DNA of 64,000 nucleotides, from contig NZ_CAKLDI010000001.1 of the NCBI RefSeq assembly GCF_921293875.1, forward strand, positions 1,675,915 to 1,739,914, given 5' to 3'. This document shows positions 37,516 through 47,482 of this stretch, one piece after another. The notes under the pieces are model-generated. The model was given only the letters and a program-made list of their open reading frames with translations, was not told the origin of the DNA and did not search any database. Numbering within the stretch: position 1 is the stretch's first letter; the number at the start of each line of letters is the position of its first letter. The DNA comes from Vibrio stylophorae (GTDB taxonomy: Bacteria; Pseudomonadota; Gammaproteobacteria; Enterobacterales; Vibrionaceae). The translations under genes were made by a program, and so were the position numbers.

Positions 37516-37573
37516 CATCTTTATCTTGTTTGCGATTTATCTGGTCTACTTCGCTTGCACGGGTTGACTTACA

Positions 37574-37768
37574 CTAGTCCGATTTGAATTGATTATTGAG
37601 CGGATCGTAGCGGTAACCACACTCATCTAATTTCTGATGTAACTGCTCAAGATCCAAATCGTATCGCAAGGCCAGCTTATCTAGACTTTCACACTCCAGC
37701 CTAAGCTTTTCATTGACGATACCCAGCATAATGTGACCATCGAGACTCATCAGTCGGTTGATATCCAT
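37574..37768 (-). CDS. DUF4250 family small protein
   Basis: 64 residues. Recognised from the family wording: DGHIMLGIVNEKLRLECESL...YRYDPLNNQF. AGGGG precedes the ATG. Small, soluble, function unknown; common in Vibrio and firmicutes. Confidence 0.8.
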   Translation of the reverse strand: MDINRLMSLDGHIMLGIVNEKLRLECESLDKLALRYDLDLEQLHQKLDECGYRYDPLNNQFKSD

Positions 37769-37859
37769 TGGCGCCCCTTTGTTACATTGCTTCCTGTGTC
37801 CCTATAAAAATAGTTCACCCTAGGCAGCATGCAATGCCATCAACACGATCAATACATGC

Positions 37860-38543
37860 TTAAGCGGTCACAGGCCCCCAGAAAACGCAGGCGTTGAGCA
37901 ATACCATGGCTAGCAAAAGCACCACATGGCTGCTCAGAAGTAACCATTTTGGCATCTCTTTGAGTCGCCAAAAGCTCACAGACCAAGCCACAAGGCCAAT
38001 CACCAGCATCACAAAACCGGTAATAAAGGTGGCCATGATCATTTGCTGTTGCGCTTGCGTCATGCTAAGCATGGCGTAAGCCACGGTTAAGCAAAGCGGC
38101 ATGGCGCTGATGATCCCTGCTACAGGTAAAATACGGTAAAAGGCTTGTAGGCGACTTTTTGCTTGTAGCAGCATCACATGCATCAAACTTGAACCCATCA
38201 CTGCGCAGGCAAGCACTGAGAAAACCAGCGCCGCTGGGCTAAATTGCCAAGCAAATTGCATCAGCCAAGCTGCGGCAGCGGCTGCGGTCAGAGCCAGTAG
38301 CCATAGGGGATCATGATTTTTCTTCCAGCCTTTATGACGCCACAACAGGTAAATGCCCATGGGGATCAACGCCAACAGTAGCCAAGGGTCAAGCAGCGCG
38401 GTCAAGGCATAGCCACCGAGCAAAATCACCATCTCTTTTAATAAACGACGACGCTGACCCGGACAAATTTGCCCACGGCTTAGCACCACACCTGACAACA
38501 CTGTTGCACCAATAAGTGCAAACAGAACAACAACCAGCAGCAT
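37860..38543 (-). CDS. uncharacterised multi-pass membrane protein
   Basis: 227 residues from ATG 38543 (an in-frame GTG is two codons upstream). About seven hydrophobic helices with a short basic cytoplasmic loop (WRHKGWKKNH). No family recognised; the size and helix count recall anchor subunits of oxidoreductases, but no partner gene is near. Confidence 0.75.
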   Translation of the reverse strand: MLLVVVLFALIGATVLSGVVLSRGQICPGQRRRLLKEMVILLGGYALTALLDPWLLLALIPMGIYLLWRHKGWKKNHDPLWLLALTAAAAAAWLMQFAWQFSPAALVFSVLACAVMGSSLMHVMLLQAKSRLQAFYRILPVAGIISAMPLCLTVAYAMLSMTQAQQQMIMATFITGFVMLVIGLVAWSVSFWRLKEMPKWLLLSSHVVLLLAMVLLNACVFWGPVTA

Positions 38544-38751
38544 GACCACACACTCAGTTTCAAATAAGGGACGCGATCTTAACCTGCTGACTCATTTGGC
38601 TCAACCAAAGGCCGCCATACATTCGCCTAAAATGCGCGAAGATAGCCTCATGAAGTGCACAAATTGACGATGATAAAAATGAAAGATATTGCACCGCGTG
38701 CAAAACAGCGTTAGCCTTGCCAGCCTTTTTCATTGGCAGTAAAGATCATCT

Positions 38752-39021
38752 ATGGATGCACAAAACGAGATCATGACGGGCGATAGCCTGATTGAAATCA
38801 TCGAAAACCAAATTGAAGATGGCGAACCCCTCAAAGTTAAAGAGACGCTCATGCGCCTCATGATGACGGGTCACAGCCGTGCAGAAGCCGTTGAGCTCAT
38901 GGCTTGCGCACTTTCTGTCGAGGTTTACGATGTGGCAAAAAATGATGCGCCTTTCGACCACGACCGCTATAAGCGCAATTTAGACCTACTCCCTGATATG
39001 CCATGGGCTGAAGACGAGTAA
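38752..39021 (+). CDS. uncharacterised acidic 89-residue protein
   Basis: Soluble and strongly acidic, mostly helical: IIENQIEDGEPLKVKETLMRLMMTG then RAEAVELMACALSVEVYDV, ending PWAEDE. The pattern suggests a small all-helical adaptor. No family recognised. Weak ribosome site (AAAGA), own terminator. Confidence 0.7.
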   Translation: MDAQNEIMTGDSLIEIIENQIEDGEPLKVKETLMRLMMTGHSRAEAVELMACALSVEVYDVAKNDAPFDHDRYKRNLDLLPDMPWAEDE

Positions 39022-39051
39022 GGAATTGTGATTGGCACCGATGCTGCCAAC

Positions 39052-39079
39052 AAAAAACGCCGCAATGCGGCGTTTTTTT
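39052..39079 (+). terminator. rho-independent terminator
   Basis: AAAAAACGCCGC-AAT-GCGGCGTTTTTTT, 30 bp after the stop of the 89-residue gene; usable both ways. Confidence 0.92.
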
Positions 39080-39197
39080 ATATCTGTCATTCTATTTGTC
39101 GCGATATCTAGCGAGATAAAGCATCAAATCAACACCCATCAAAATGACAGATGCTTTACGTCTTTAGCTTGACGTTTTTAGCTTTGGTTTTTAAGAC

Positions 39198-39653
39198 TTA
39201 GGCCTCGCGCGTCACTTCTCCAACGCGATTTAGATATTGCGCCGCGCCTTGAGACCAATAGTGGCTATAGGCTTTTTGCGGATAACAAACCACAGTTAAC
39301 AGGCAACCTTCTGCAAAATGCTGCGCTTGGCGCAGCCTATAAAGTAGCTGCACACATTGGTGAAAGGTGCTGGCCTGTTGCTGTTGAAAGGCTTGCTGCG
39401 CCTCGTCTGTTTCACCTTGAGCTTCAGGCCAGACAATCGCATCACTTATCAGCCATTCGCTTTGCAAGGGCCAACTTTGGGGATCATCGATATCAGCATT
39501 TTGCGCGTCAAGCTCCCATTGTAAGGTGCGAGCGGAAAAAGCGATGCGCTGGGATGCCCAATCAATTTGCAGCGCAAACCCCGTGAGCATGGGAGATTGT
39601 TGTGACCATGCTTGATAATGCGCAAGCACGGCCGTTGAATGAATAGATAACAA
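39198..39653 (-). CDS. uncharacterised 151-residue protein
   Basis: No signal or membrane segment; many Gln and Trp residues (QAWSQQSP, QQAFQQQQAS). The start must be TTG 39653 (AAGG seven bases before) or an internal codon, since no ATG lies in this frame before a stop. No family recognised. Confidence 0.55.
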   Translation of the reverse strand: MLSIHSTAVLAHYQAWSQQSPMLTGFALQIDWASQRIAFSARTLQWELDAQNADIDDPQSWPLQSEWLISDAIVWPEAQGETDEAQQAFQQQQASTFHQCVQLLYRLRQAQHFAEGCLLTVVCYPQKAYSHYWSQGAAQYLNRVGEVTREA

Positions 39654-39748
39654 AAGACAGCCTTGAATGAATATTCAAATAATATGCAACTGTTAGATTT
39701 AACAGTTAGCTTTTCAAACAGCGCTCAACATGGCGATACCCGCTTGGA

Positions 39749-39877
39749 TTAGGCAATCAAAAAAGCCACACCACAGATACAAAGGGCATATAGGCCATTG
39801 GCTGAGATAAGAAACTCGTCATCTTGATGACAAGCTGGGCAACAAAAAGTGAGTGAATTAATTTTCAGTGGTTTCAT
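39749..39877 (-). CDS. 42-residue zinc-ribbon-like protein
   Basis: Frame from ATG 39877, with AGGA nine bases upstream. It begins MKPLKINSLTFCCPACHQDD and ends ALCICGVAFLIA. The pattern CPAC (14-17 residues) CxCG is a treble-clef or zinc-ribbon knuckle, and such spacing rarely arises by chance in a non-coding strand. It lies upstream of, and divergent from, ygiQ. Function unknown. Confidence 0.6.
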   Translation of the reverse strand: MKPLKINSLTFCCPACHQDDEFLISANGLYALCICGVAFLIA

Positions 39878-40246
39878 TATGATTATCCTGATTTTTTATT
39901 CGTTTAAAGTTTAAGTAAGCGTTCTGTCAAAAACAAAAAATTTCGCGTCATGAAATAGATTCGTTGGATCCGCCTCGCTTTTTTTTAATCAGGTTTTGTG
40001 CCAATTCAACATCCATCCCACTAGTTGACCGCGAAAATCAGCGCGCAATCACAGTAAATGCGCTTCATTTTAAGCCACCGAATACCATGTTGCGTGACAA
40101 AAAATAGCTTTCGCGTGTTTTGTCAAAAATATGTCAAGGGTGGTTGCCTTTCCCACCGCTTATCGTCTCATTTTTTGAACGCCGGAATTTGGAGCACCAT
40201 TTCAAAGCGTGTATGATGCGCCGCTGATCACAGAAGAATAAGCAAT
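39878..40246. other. intergenic region before ygiQ
   Basis: 369 bp AT-rich. It must hold the divergent promoters of the small zinc-ribbon gene and ygiQ, but I can identify no operator, hairpin with a T tract, or further reading frame with a ribosome site. Confidence 0.5.
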
Positions 40247-42673
40247 TTGAGCATCCCTATGTCGCTTTCACATCCATTTAATCCAGACCAAAACGCCATT
40301 CCACTGGCGGAATACCCCAAATATTGGGCGGAATGCTTTGGTACGGCGCCCTTTCTACCCACCACTCGCAAAGAGATGGAAGCGCTAGGTTGGGACAGCT
40401 GTGATGTGATTATCGTGACCGGCGATGCCTATGTCGATCACCCAAGTTTTGGTATGGCGATTATTGGCCGTCTATTAGAGAGCCAAGGCTATCGTGTGGG
40501 GATCATTGCGCAGCCTGAATGGCAAAATAAAGACGCCTTTATGGCGCTTGGCAAACCCAATCTCTTTTGGGGCGTGACCGCCGGCAACATGGACTCGATG
40601 ATCAACCGCTATACCGCGGATCGTAAACTGCGCCATGATGATGCCTACACCCCAAATAATGAGGGCGGCAAACGTCCCGATCGCGCCGTGCTTGTTTATT
40701 CTCAGCGCTGCCGCGAAGCCTATAAAGATGTACCCATTGTGCTTGGCGGCATCGAAGCGAGTCTGCGCCGACTTGCTCACTATGATTACTGGTCAGACAA
40801 AGTCCGTCGCTCAGTGCTGATGGATGCTAAAGCGGATATTTTGCTCTATGGCAACGCCGAGCGTGCCTTGATTGAAGTGGCGCATCGCCTTGCCAATCAT
40901 GAACCAATCGAAACCATTACCAATGTGCGCGGCACTGCGGTGATGCAAAAAAACATTCCCGAAGGCTTTACGGAAGTGGACTCATCGCGCATTGAAAAAC
41001 CAGGCCGCGCCATGACCATGCCCAACCCTTATGCCGTCGAAGAAAACTGTCAAAAGCAGGATACCGAAGCCAAGCCAATTATTGTGCGCCCAAGCAAGCG
41101 TGATGCAGCAACCTCTGTGGTGCGTTTACCAAGCTATGAAAAGCTGGCTGGCGATCGCATTTTGTATGCCCATGCCAGCCGCGTCATGCACCTTGAAACC
41201 AACCCCTATTCTGCCCGCGCGCTGGTGCAGCGCCATGGTGATCGCGAGCTTTGGATCAATCCACCGCCAATTCCACTAAGCACGGAAGAGATGGACCAAG
41301 TTTTTGCGTTGCCTTTTGCGCGTCGTCCGCATCCAAGTTATGGCAAAGCAAAAATTCCAGCCTACGACATGATTAAAACCTCGGTGAATATCATGCGCGG
41401 CTGTTTTGGTGGTTGCTCATTTTGCTCGATTACCGAGCATGAAGGTCGCATCATTCAAAACCGCTCCAAAGAGTCCATTCTCAATGAGCTCAAAGAGATT
41501 CGCGACAAAGTCCCCGGCTTTACCGGCACCATCTCCGACTTAGGTGGGCCAACCGCCAACATGTATCGTTTGGGCTGCTCTGATGCCAAAGCGGAAGCTA
41601 ACTGCCGCCGTCCATCCTGCGTGTTCCCTGAGATCTGTAAAAAGCTCAATACCGATCATAAACACACCATTGACCTATATCGTGAAGCGCGCGCTGTTGA
41701 AGGGATCAAAAAGGTGATGATCGCCTCTGGTGTGCGCTACGACTTGGCGACTGAGTCCCCTGAATATGTCAAAGAGTTGGTGACACATCACGTCGGCGGC
41801 TACCTTAAAATCGCCCCTGAGCACACTGAAAAAGGCCCACTGGATTTGATGATGAAACCCGGTATGGGCACCTATGACAAATTCAAAGCGATGTTTGAGA
41901 AATACAGCGCTGAAGCAGGTAAAAAGCAGTATTTGATCCCCTACTTTATCTCGGCGCACCCAGGCACCACCAATGAGGATATGCTCAACTTGGCGCTGTG
42001 GCTCAAAGCTAATGATTTTGAGTGCGATCAGGTGCAAAACTTCTATCCATCGCCCATGTGTAATGCCACCGCGATGTACCACTCAGAAACATCACCTCTG
42101 AAACGTGTGAGCTATAAACAGCGCGATGCACTGCCAGTCGCCAAAGGCGAGCGCCAACGCCGCTTGCACAAAGCGCTGCTGCGTTATCACGATCCTGCCA
42201 ACTGGCCGCTCATTCGCCAAGCGTTGGTTGAGATGGGTAAAAAACACCTGATTGGTGAGCGCCCTGAGTGCTTGGTGCCCTCTGAGCGCGGTGAGCAGCG
42301 CAAAGCCACCTTTGCTGAAAAACGTCGCTCTGGTCGCCATGGCAGCAACCGTTTTGCCACCAAACACACAGGTCCAATTCCTGTGGGGAATACTAAAGGT
42401 CCGCGTAAAGAAAGCGCGCAAAATTCACAGCGCGGCTCGCAATCCGCCTCAGGCCAACCGGGCAAAGGGAAAAACCAAGGTAGCGCCTTTAAAGCCAAAG
42501 GACCGCAGGTGCAAGGCAAAGGACAAGCTGCAAATAGCGCAGGACAGCGTCCAAACACGGCGAAGTCCAGCGGTAAGGTAGGCGGAAAGCCAACCACCAA
42601 TAACAAGGGTGCGAATAAGGGCGGCAATCGAAACGGTCAAGCTAACCCAAATGGCAAGCCTAAGCATCGCTAA
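40247..42673 (+). CDS. ygiQ: radical SAM protein YgiQ with a long low-complexity tail
   Basis: 808 residues (E. coli YgiQ 739). UPF0313 radical SAM: an N-terminal domain ([21 protein letters not shown]), then [10 protein letters not shown], the CxxxCxxC cluster that binds [4Fe-4S]-SAM, and [18 protein letters not shown] further cysteine group ([11 protein letters not shown]) may bind another cofactor. From about residue 700 the tail is almost only Gly, Gln, Asn, Lys, Ser and Ala. The start is TTG 40247 (spacing suits GAAG) or ATG 40259. Function of the family is unknown. Confidence 0.92.
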   Translation: MSIPMSLSHPFNPDQNAIPLAEYPKYWAECFGTAPFLPTTRKEMEALGWDSCDVIIVTGDAYVDHPSFGMAIIGRLLESQGYRVGIIAQPEWQNKDAFMALGKPNLFWGVTAGNMDSMINRYTADRKLRHDDAYTPNNEGGKRPDRAVLVYSQRCREAYKDVPIVLGGIEASLRRLAHYDYWSDKVRRSVLMDAKADILLYGNAERALIEVAHRLANHEPIETITNVRGTAVMQKNIPEGFTEVDSSRIEKPGRAMTMPNPYAVEENCQKQDTEAKPIIVRPSKRDAATSVVRLPSYEKLAGDRILYAHASRVMHLETNPYSARALVQRHGDRELWINPPPIPLSTEEMDQVFALPFARRPHPSYGKAKIPAYDMIKTSVNIMRGCFGGCSFCSITEHEGRIIQNRSKESILNELKEIRDKVPGFTGTISDLGGPTANMYRLGCSDAKAEANCRRPSCVFPEICKKLNTDHKHTIDLYREARAVEGIKKVMIASGVRYDLATESPEYVKELVTHHVGGYLKIAPEHTEKGPLDLMMKPGMGTYDKFKAMFEKYSAEAGKKQYLIPYFISAHPGTTNEDMLNLALWLKANDFECDQVQNFYPSPMCNATAMYHSETSPLKRVSYKQRDALPVAKGERQRRLHKALLRYHDPANWPLIRQALVEMGKKHLIGERPECLVPSERGEQRKATFAEKRRSGRHGSNRFATKHTGPIPVGNTKGPRKESAQNSQRGSQSASGQPGKGKNQGSAFKAKGPQVQGKGQAANSAGQRPNTAKSSGKVGGKPTTNNKGANKGGNRNGQANPNGKPKHR

Positions 42674-42696
42674 GCGCCATTCATATCGCATACATA

Positions 42697-42725
42697 AAAA
42701 AACACCGCAGCTGCGGTGTTTTTTG
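42697..42725. terminator. bidirectional terminator after ygiQ
   Basis: A perfect 28-bp palindrome, AAAAAACACCGCAG joined to its complement, between convergent genes. Confidence 0.92.
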
Positions 42726-42742
42726 TTATGGCATCAATCGCC

Positions 42743-43210
42743 TTAAGATTTTGTACCACAAGCCACTGTCTCTGGTGAAACGACCGTGGGTAGATACTGT
42801 ACTAAGACCATCCCCACGATTGCGCATATCAGTGGTAGCATCGGCACCATCCAATAAAATACAGCGAACCATTGGGCTGCGCGGCCATAGCGATAACGCA
42901 TAGGGCGATAGGTTTTCATCCCCTTGGGTGGAAACTGCCCTTCTTTCAGGCTTCGCCAACCTACGCCGCCCATCAGCAAAAATAAAATCAGCGCAATCGC
43001 TAAAGGCAGCCAAACCAGCATGGTCCACCACAGCTGCACTAATCGCTCAGGGTGCTCGCCGAGCTCACAGGGTAATCGCTCAATATAAGGCAACAGATAA
43101 TAACTTTTAAAATAAAATCCAATCGCCAAAAGTGCCACGGCAATCAATAAGTGACGCACTTTTTCACGCCAGTGATATTGCGGGGAAAACTCAGCAGACG
43201 TTTTCATCAT
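42743..43210 (-). CDS. uncharacterised membrane protein, three helices
   Basis: 155 residues with hydrophobic segments at about 20-38, 60-81 and 115-138. Basic loop KEGQFPPKGMKTYRPMRYRYGRAAQ. No family recognised. Starts at ATGATG; a purine run precedes it. Confidence 0.7.
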   Translation of the reverse strand: MMKTSAEFSPQYHWREKVRHLLIAVALLAIGFYFKSYYLLPYIERLPCELGEHPERLVQLWWTMLVWLPLAIALILFLLMGGVGWRSLKEGQFPPKGMKTYRPMRYRYGRAAQWFAVFYWMVPMLPLICAIVGMVLVQYLPTVVSPETVACGTKS

Positions 43211-43419
43211 GGGTCACTTTCTCTTTCAGCTTTTGCACGACTTCATCGCCTATTTGCTCTTTAGGCAAAATATAGCCGCCATCCACATAAAGCGGTAAAG
43301 CCAATCCCAAGCATCACGCTCAATGAAAATTGCATCCTCACCGCATGTACTTCCACCGCGAGTACTTTGACGGATCATTATGCGTGGCGCAGTGATAGGC
43401 TTGATGATAAAAAGAGCAC

Positions 43420-43442
43420 AACATCTCAGCCTGTGAGATGTT
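43420..43442 (-). terminator. weak terminator-like hairpin after the barrel gene
   Basis: ACATCTCA / TGAGATGT around a five-base loop, 30 bp past the stop at 43474. On the minus strand a TTTTT appears only eight bases later, so termination may be inefficient. The rest of 43211-43419 holds no supported gene. Confidence 0.45.
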
Positions 43443-43473
43443 CTAATCTTCCTTGTAACAATTTGAAATTTTA

Positions 43474-44004
43474 TTAAAAATTCAAACCCACATTGACCAC
43501 CAGCTCATCATTATGGGTACGGTAGAGCGTGCTTAGAGTCAAACGTTGAATCGACAGGGCATAGCTGACGGTCGCGCCCATCTCAACATCATCGTCATCT
43601 TCCAGCCAGAAATAGCCGTTATCGCCTAGAATTCGGTTGCTGTCATACCAATTGCGATAGGTTTGCGAAAAGATGAAATCCGCGCCAGCACCAAAGGTAG
43701 AGCGAACTTGCGGGCTATGGGCGACGGTGTAGTTTGCGCCTAAATATAAATTGCCCAGCTCTTCAGTGATTTGCTCTCCGACTTGGCTGACATCGGGTAA
43801 AAATACATAAATATCTTCCCCTTCATCTCCCATTTTTTGATCATCCAACTGCACACCAAAACCGAGAAACCAGCCAAGGCCGACCTGATTGCTGCCCATT
43901 TCAAAGTTCAAACTATCGTCCGAGCCATAACCCAAAGAGATATAGGTATTGGCCTGCGCCCATGGAGAAAGACATAGCAGGAGCATCAACAATCTTAATT
44001 TCAT
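43474..44004 (-). CDS. small outer-membrane beta-barrel protein, unknown role
   Basis: 176 residues from ATG 44004 (AGGA eight bases upstream). Signal peptide to about residue 19 (PWAQA-N), amphipathic beta strands and the C-terminal Phe (VVNVGLNF). Acidic extracellular-type loops (WLEDDDDVEMG, DDQKMGDEGED). No named family. Not clearly paralogous to the barrel at 6029. Confidence 0.72.
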   Translation of the reverse strand: MKLRLLMLLLCLSPWAQANTYISLGYGSDDSLNFEMGSNQVGLGWFLGFGVQLDDQKMGDEGEDIYVFLPDVSQVGEQITEELGNLYLGANYTVAHSPQVRSTFGAGADFIFSQTYRNWYDSNRILGDNGYFWLEDDDDVEMGATVSYALSIQRLTLSTLYRTHNDELVVNVGLNF

Positions 44005-44072
44005 CACAACATTCCTTTGTTAGATTAGGGCTTTATCGATTGGTAAATAAACAGTGAATCAAGAATTTATCA

Positions 44073-44780
44073 TCATAATGCTAGATAATATTGGCGCTGA
44101 GCCGGGGTCAGCCGCTCAATCGCATAGCGAAGCGAGGTGCGAGGCATCTGTTTTGTATGCGCATCAAGAAACTGCGTCAATACCGCTTCATCGCGCTTAC
44201 CCACTTCTCGAAGCATCCAACCACAGGCTTTGTGCATCAGATCTTCTTGATCTTGAAAAAGCAGCTGACAAAGCGATAGCGTGAGCTCAAAGCGATTTTG
44301 ACGAATCCAATGCCAACTGGCCACCATAGCAATTCGTCGTTGCCACAACTGCGGCGATTGCGCCCATGCGACTAAAAGCGAGGTGTCACCGGCATGGTAG
44401 CTGTCAAGATAAGCGCCCAAAATATAATGGGCGGAGCAGTCCACTAAATCCCAATTATTGACGCGATGCCAATGGTCGATATAAGCCTTGGCGAGCGCTT
44501 GCTGGCCTTGCGCATCTAACCGCGGGTAATGATGCACCCAATAGAGTAGCGCGAAGTGACGAAACTCATGGTAAGGCGATTGCAACCATTGCAATGAGGC
44601 GGATAAATCAAAGGAAACCTGCTTTGCCAAGCGGCGCAATTCAGGCACGCGAATGCCTAAAAATTGATCCCCTTCGCCATATTCGCCCGGCCCCGTTTTA
44701 AAAAAGCGCGTTGCCTTTTGCGCCAACGCTGGGTCAGCCAATGCCATTAAATGATCAGCAACGGCATGTACTTGCATCAT
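44073..44780 (-). CDS. DNA alkylation repair glycosylase, AlkD-like
   Basis: 235 residues from ATG 44780 after GAGGGG. HEAT-repeat helices with the AlkD active-site signature: NNWDLVDCSAHYILG (Trp and catalytic Asp), RRIAMVASWHW (Arg) and KACGWMLREVGKRD. AlkD removes positively charged alkylated bases such as 3- and 7-methylpurines without flipping them. Divergent from kefG. Confidence 0.88.
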   Translation of the reverse strand: MMQVHAVADHLMALADPALAQKATRFFKTGPGEYGEGDQFLGIRVPELRRLAKQVSFDLSASLQWLQSPYHEFRHFALLYWVHHYPRLDAQGQQALAKAYIDHWHRVNNWDLVDCSAHYILGAYLDSYHAGDTSLLVAWAQSPQLWQRRIAMVASWHWIRQNRFELTLSLCQLLFQDQEDLMHKACGWMLREVGKRDEAVLTQFLDAHTKQMPRTSLRYAIERLTPAQRQYYLAL

Positions 44781-44932
44781 CGATTCCCCTCTTGCATCTA
44801 TCACAGTTCAAAGCGCGAATTCAAAAAGCACTACAATCAATGAAGTTAAGATAAATTGCATGGTAATACATGCATTTTCATTCAAAAAAAATTAACTTAG
44901 GCTTAACCGCTTCTATTTTCAAGGATGGCACC

Positions 44933-45535
44933 ATGCAAGCACCTCGCCTTCTGCTTTATTTTGCACACCCATCGCAACGTCAGTCCGAAATCAATCGTCC
45001 CATGTTTGCGCTAGCAAAACAGCGTGATGACCTCACCTGCGTTGATCTTTATGCGGAATATCCAACATTTGATATTGATATAGCGCGTGAGCAGCAACGA
45101 CTTCGTGACCATGACATCATCATTTTTCAATTCCCGCTCTATTGGTACTCAGCACCTGCCATTTTGAAAGAGTGGCAAGATCTCGTTTTAGAGTATGGCT
45201 TTGCCTATGGCCATCAAGGCACTGCGTTACATGGCAAATCCATGTTATGTGCGATCACCGCAGGCGGCAAAGAAGCTGCCTATCAAACCGATGGCTACAA
45301 TCACTATCCCATTCGCGAGCTGCTGCGCCCCTTTGAGCAAACCGCCAACTTAATTGGCATGAATTTCTTGCCGCCCTTTGTCCTCTTTGCATCGCGCAGC
45401 GCCGTGGAAAATGGCAGTAGTAAAACACACCTTGCGCAGTGGCAGGCACTATTGTCGCAGCTCAGTCGTGGCGATTTAGACTTACCACAAAACGCACAGG
45501 GATTAATTCAACTGCCCAATACTGAGCACATCTAA
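44933..45535 (+). CDS. kefG: KefG-type quinone oxidoreductase, K+ efflux ancillary protein
   Basis: 200 residues from ATG 44933 (AAGGA site; E. coli KefG 184). Flavodoxin-like NAD(P)H oxidoreductase: LLYFAHPSQRQSEINRPM, IIFQFPLYWYSAPAILKEWQD and ITAGGKEAAYQ. Binds KefB and is needed for its full activity. Nine bases separate it from kefB, which has its own AAGGAG. Confidence 0.92.
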   Translation: MQAPRLLLYFAHPSQRQSEINRPMFALAKQRDDLTCVDLYAEYPTFDIDIAREQQRLRDHDIIIFQFPLYWYSAPAILKEWQDLVLEYGFAYGHQGTALHGKSMLCAITAGGKEAAYQTDGYNHYPIRELLRPFEQTANLIGMNFLPPFVLFASRSAVENGSSKTHLAQWQALLSQLSRGDLDLPQNAQGLIQLPNTEHI

Positions 45536-45544
45536 GGAGCTGGC

Positions 45545-47482
45545 ATGACAAGCTATTTTATTCAGGCTTTTATCTATCTGCTGGCAGCAGTGATTGCCGT
45601 ACCGCTAGCCAAACGCTTTGGTTTAGGCTCAGTATTGGGATATCTCATTGCGGGCGTGGTGATTGGCCCAGTGATCGGCCTTGTTGGCAGCGAAACCAAT
45701 ACCATTCAGCACTTTGCTGAATTTGGCGTGGTGATGATGCTATTTTTGGTGGGTCTTGAGCTCGATCCTAAAACCCTATGGCGAATGCGCCATCGCTTGC
45801 TTGGTTTAGGTGGTTTACAGGTTTTTCTCACCACCTTGCTCGTCACTTTGATTGCACTGCAATTTGGCCAAAACTGGCGTGTGGCTTTGACCATAGGGTT
45901 TATTTTCGCCCTCTCCTCCACCGCAATTGTGCTGCAAACGCTCAATGAAAAGCATCTTAACCGCACAGAGGGCGGGCGCAGCGCTTTTTCCGTCTTGCTG
46001 TTTCAAGATATTGCGGTCATTCCGATGCTCGCCATTATTCCATTTTTGGCGCTGCCAGAATTGGTTGAGCAAAGTCAGCAACTGGCGCAACAAGCCAGCG
46101 ATGCCCATAGCAGTTTAAGTTTGGTGGCTAACCTGCCCGGTTGGGCGCATGGTTTGGTAGTTATGCTGGCGATCAGTGCAGTGGTCGTCGGTGGTCATTT
46201 TCTCAGTCGCCCGCTACTCACCTTTGTTGCTAACTCGGGTCTACGTGAAATATTTACCGCCACCGCTTTAATGCTAGTGATCGGCATTGCGGCGCTGATG
46301 AGTGTGGTGGGCTTATCACCCGCACTGGGTACTTTCTTAGCAGGCGTGGTACTGGCGAACAGTGAGTTTCGCCATGAGCTTGAGTCCAACATTGATCCGT
46401 TCAAGGGTATATTGCTCGGCCTTTTCTTTATCACCGTTGGTGCGGGCATTCATTTTGGCCTGCTATTTTCACAATTTTTCACCATCATTGGCCTCACTCT
46501 TGGCTTAATGCTGCTCAAAATCATTATTTTGCTGCCCATTGGCCTACTCTTTCGCCTGCGCGGTGTTGCGCTTTGGCTTTTTGCACTCAGCCTTGGGCAA
46601 GCGGGTGAATTTGGCTTTGTATTACTCAGCTTTAGTGCGCAAAGCCAAGTGCTCAGCAGCGATATGAGCCAAACCCTTTCCATGGTGGTTGCGCTATCCA
46701 TGTTCCTCACGCCGGGTCTGTTTATTGCCTTTGATAAGCTGATCGCACCGCGCTTTCAAGCTAAAGAGAACGAACGCGAGGCTGATGATATCGATGAACA
46801 GGGCACGGTGATCATCGCCGGTGTGGGGCGTGTTGGGCAAATCATTAACCGCCTTTTAGTGGCGAATGGCGTGCAAACTGTGGTCCTTGACCATGAAGCC
46901 ACACAAGTCGATAACCTTCGTAAAATCAACACTAAAAGCTATTTTGGTGATGCTACCCGTCCAGATTTATTGCACACCGCAGGCATTGACCAAGCAAAAT
47001 TGCTCATTGTTGCCATGGATGATCAAGAGCGCAGCGTTGAGCTGGTACGCTACGTCAAACACAGCCATCCCAACCTCGCGGTTTGGGCGCGCGCCTTTGA
47101 CCGGGGTCATGCTTATATGCTGCGCAGCGTTGGTGCCGATCATATCGAAAGTGAAACCTTTCACTCTGCGCTTGAACTTGGTACCACAGCACTTTGTCAG
47201 CTCGGATTTCATCCTTTTCAAGTGGAAAAACAGAAACAGCGCTTTAAAACCGTCGAAAAACAAAGTTCAGATGCGCTTTATGAGGCGTGGCTCGACGACA
47301 GCGAAGGCGAACGATTTGATAATAACTATCGCAAGCTCTTTATCGAGTTAGAAGAAACCATTCGAGCTGCTATTTCACAACAGGCGGACAATCACAGCCG
47401 AAGTGTCCATGGCTGGACGCCGCCACCGAAACATTATGAAGAAGAATTAGCCGATTCGGCACCAATCGAGGAGTCCCGATGA
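45545..47482 (+). CDS. kefB: glutathione-regulated K+/H+ antiporter KefB
   Basis: 645 residues (E. coli KefB 601). CPA2 antiporter domain with 12-13 helices (to about 390; GLELDPKTLW, SSTAIVLQTL, GLSPALGTFLAGVVLANSEFRHE), then an RCK/TrkA-N nucleotide-binding domain (VIIAGVGRVGQIINRLL, YFGDATRPDLL). Held shut by glutathione, opened by glutathione adducts of electrophiles such as methylglyoxal; K+ loss acidifies and protects the cell. Its stop overlaps the start of eda as ATGA. Confidence 0.94.
   Translation: MTSYFIQAFIYLLAAVIAVPLAKRFGLGSVLGYLIAGVVIGPVIGLVGSETNTIQHFAEFGVVMMLFLVGLELDPKTLWRMRHRLLGLGGLQVFLTTLLVTLIALQFGQNWRVALTIGFIFALSSTAIVLQTLNEKHLNRTEGGRSAFSVLLFQDIAVIPMLAIIPFLALPELVEQSQQLAQQASDAHSSLSLVANLPGWAHGLVVMLAISAVVVGGHFLSRPLLTFVANSGLREIFTATALMLVIGIAALMSVVGLSPALGTFLAGVVLANSEFRHELESNIDPFKGILLGLFFITVGAGIHFGLLFSQFFTIIGLTLGLMLLKIIILLPIGLLFRLRGVALWLFALSLGQAGEFGFVLLSFSAQSQVLSSDMSQTLSMVVALSMFLTPGLFIAFDKLIAPRFQAKENEREADDIDEQGTVIIAGVGRVGQIINRLLVANGVQTVVLDHEATQVDNLRKINTKSYFGDATRPDLLHTAGIDQAKLLIVAMDDQERSVELVRYVKHSHPNLAVWARAFDRGHAYMLRSVGADHIESETFHSALELGTTALCQLGFHPFQVEKQKQRFKTVEKQSSDALYEAWLDDSEGERFDNNYRKLFIELEETIRAAISQQADNHSRSVHGWTPPPKHYEEELADSAPIEESR

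Noticed and set aside
43191-43310. A 39-codon minus-strand frame (TTG start, LYVDGGYILPKEQ...) overlapping the start of the gene at 43210
   Set aside because: The composition looks protein-like, but there is no good ribosome site and the start is weak. It may be a remnant; not listed as a gene.
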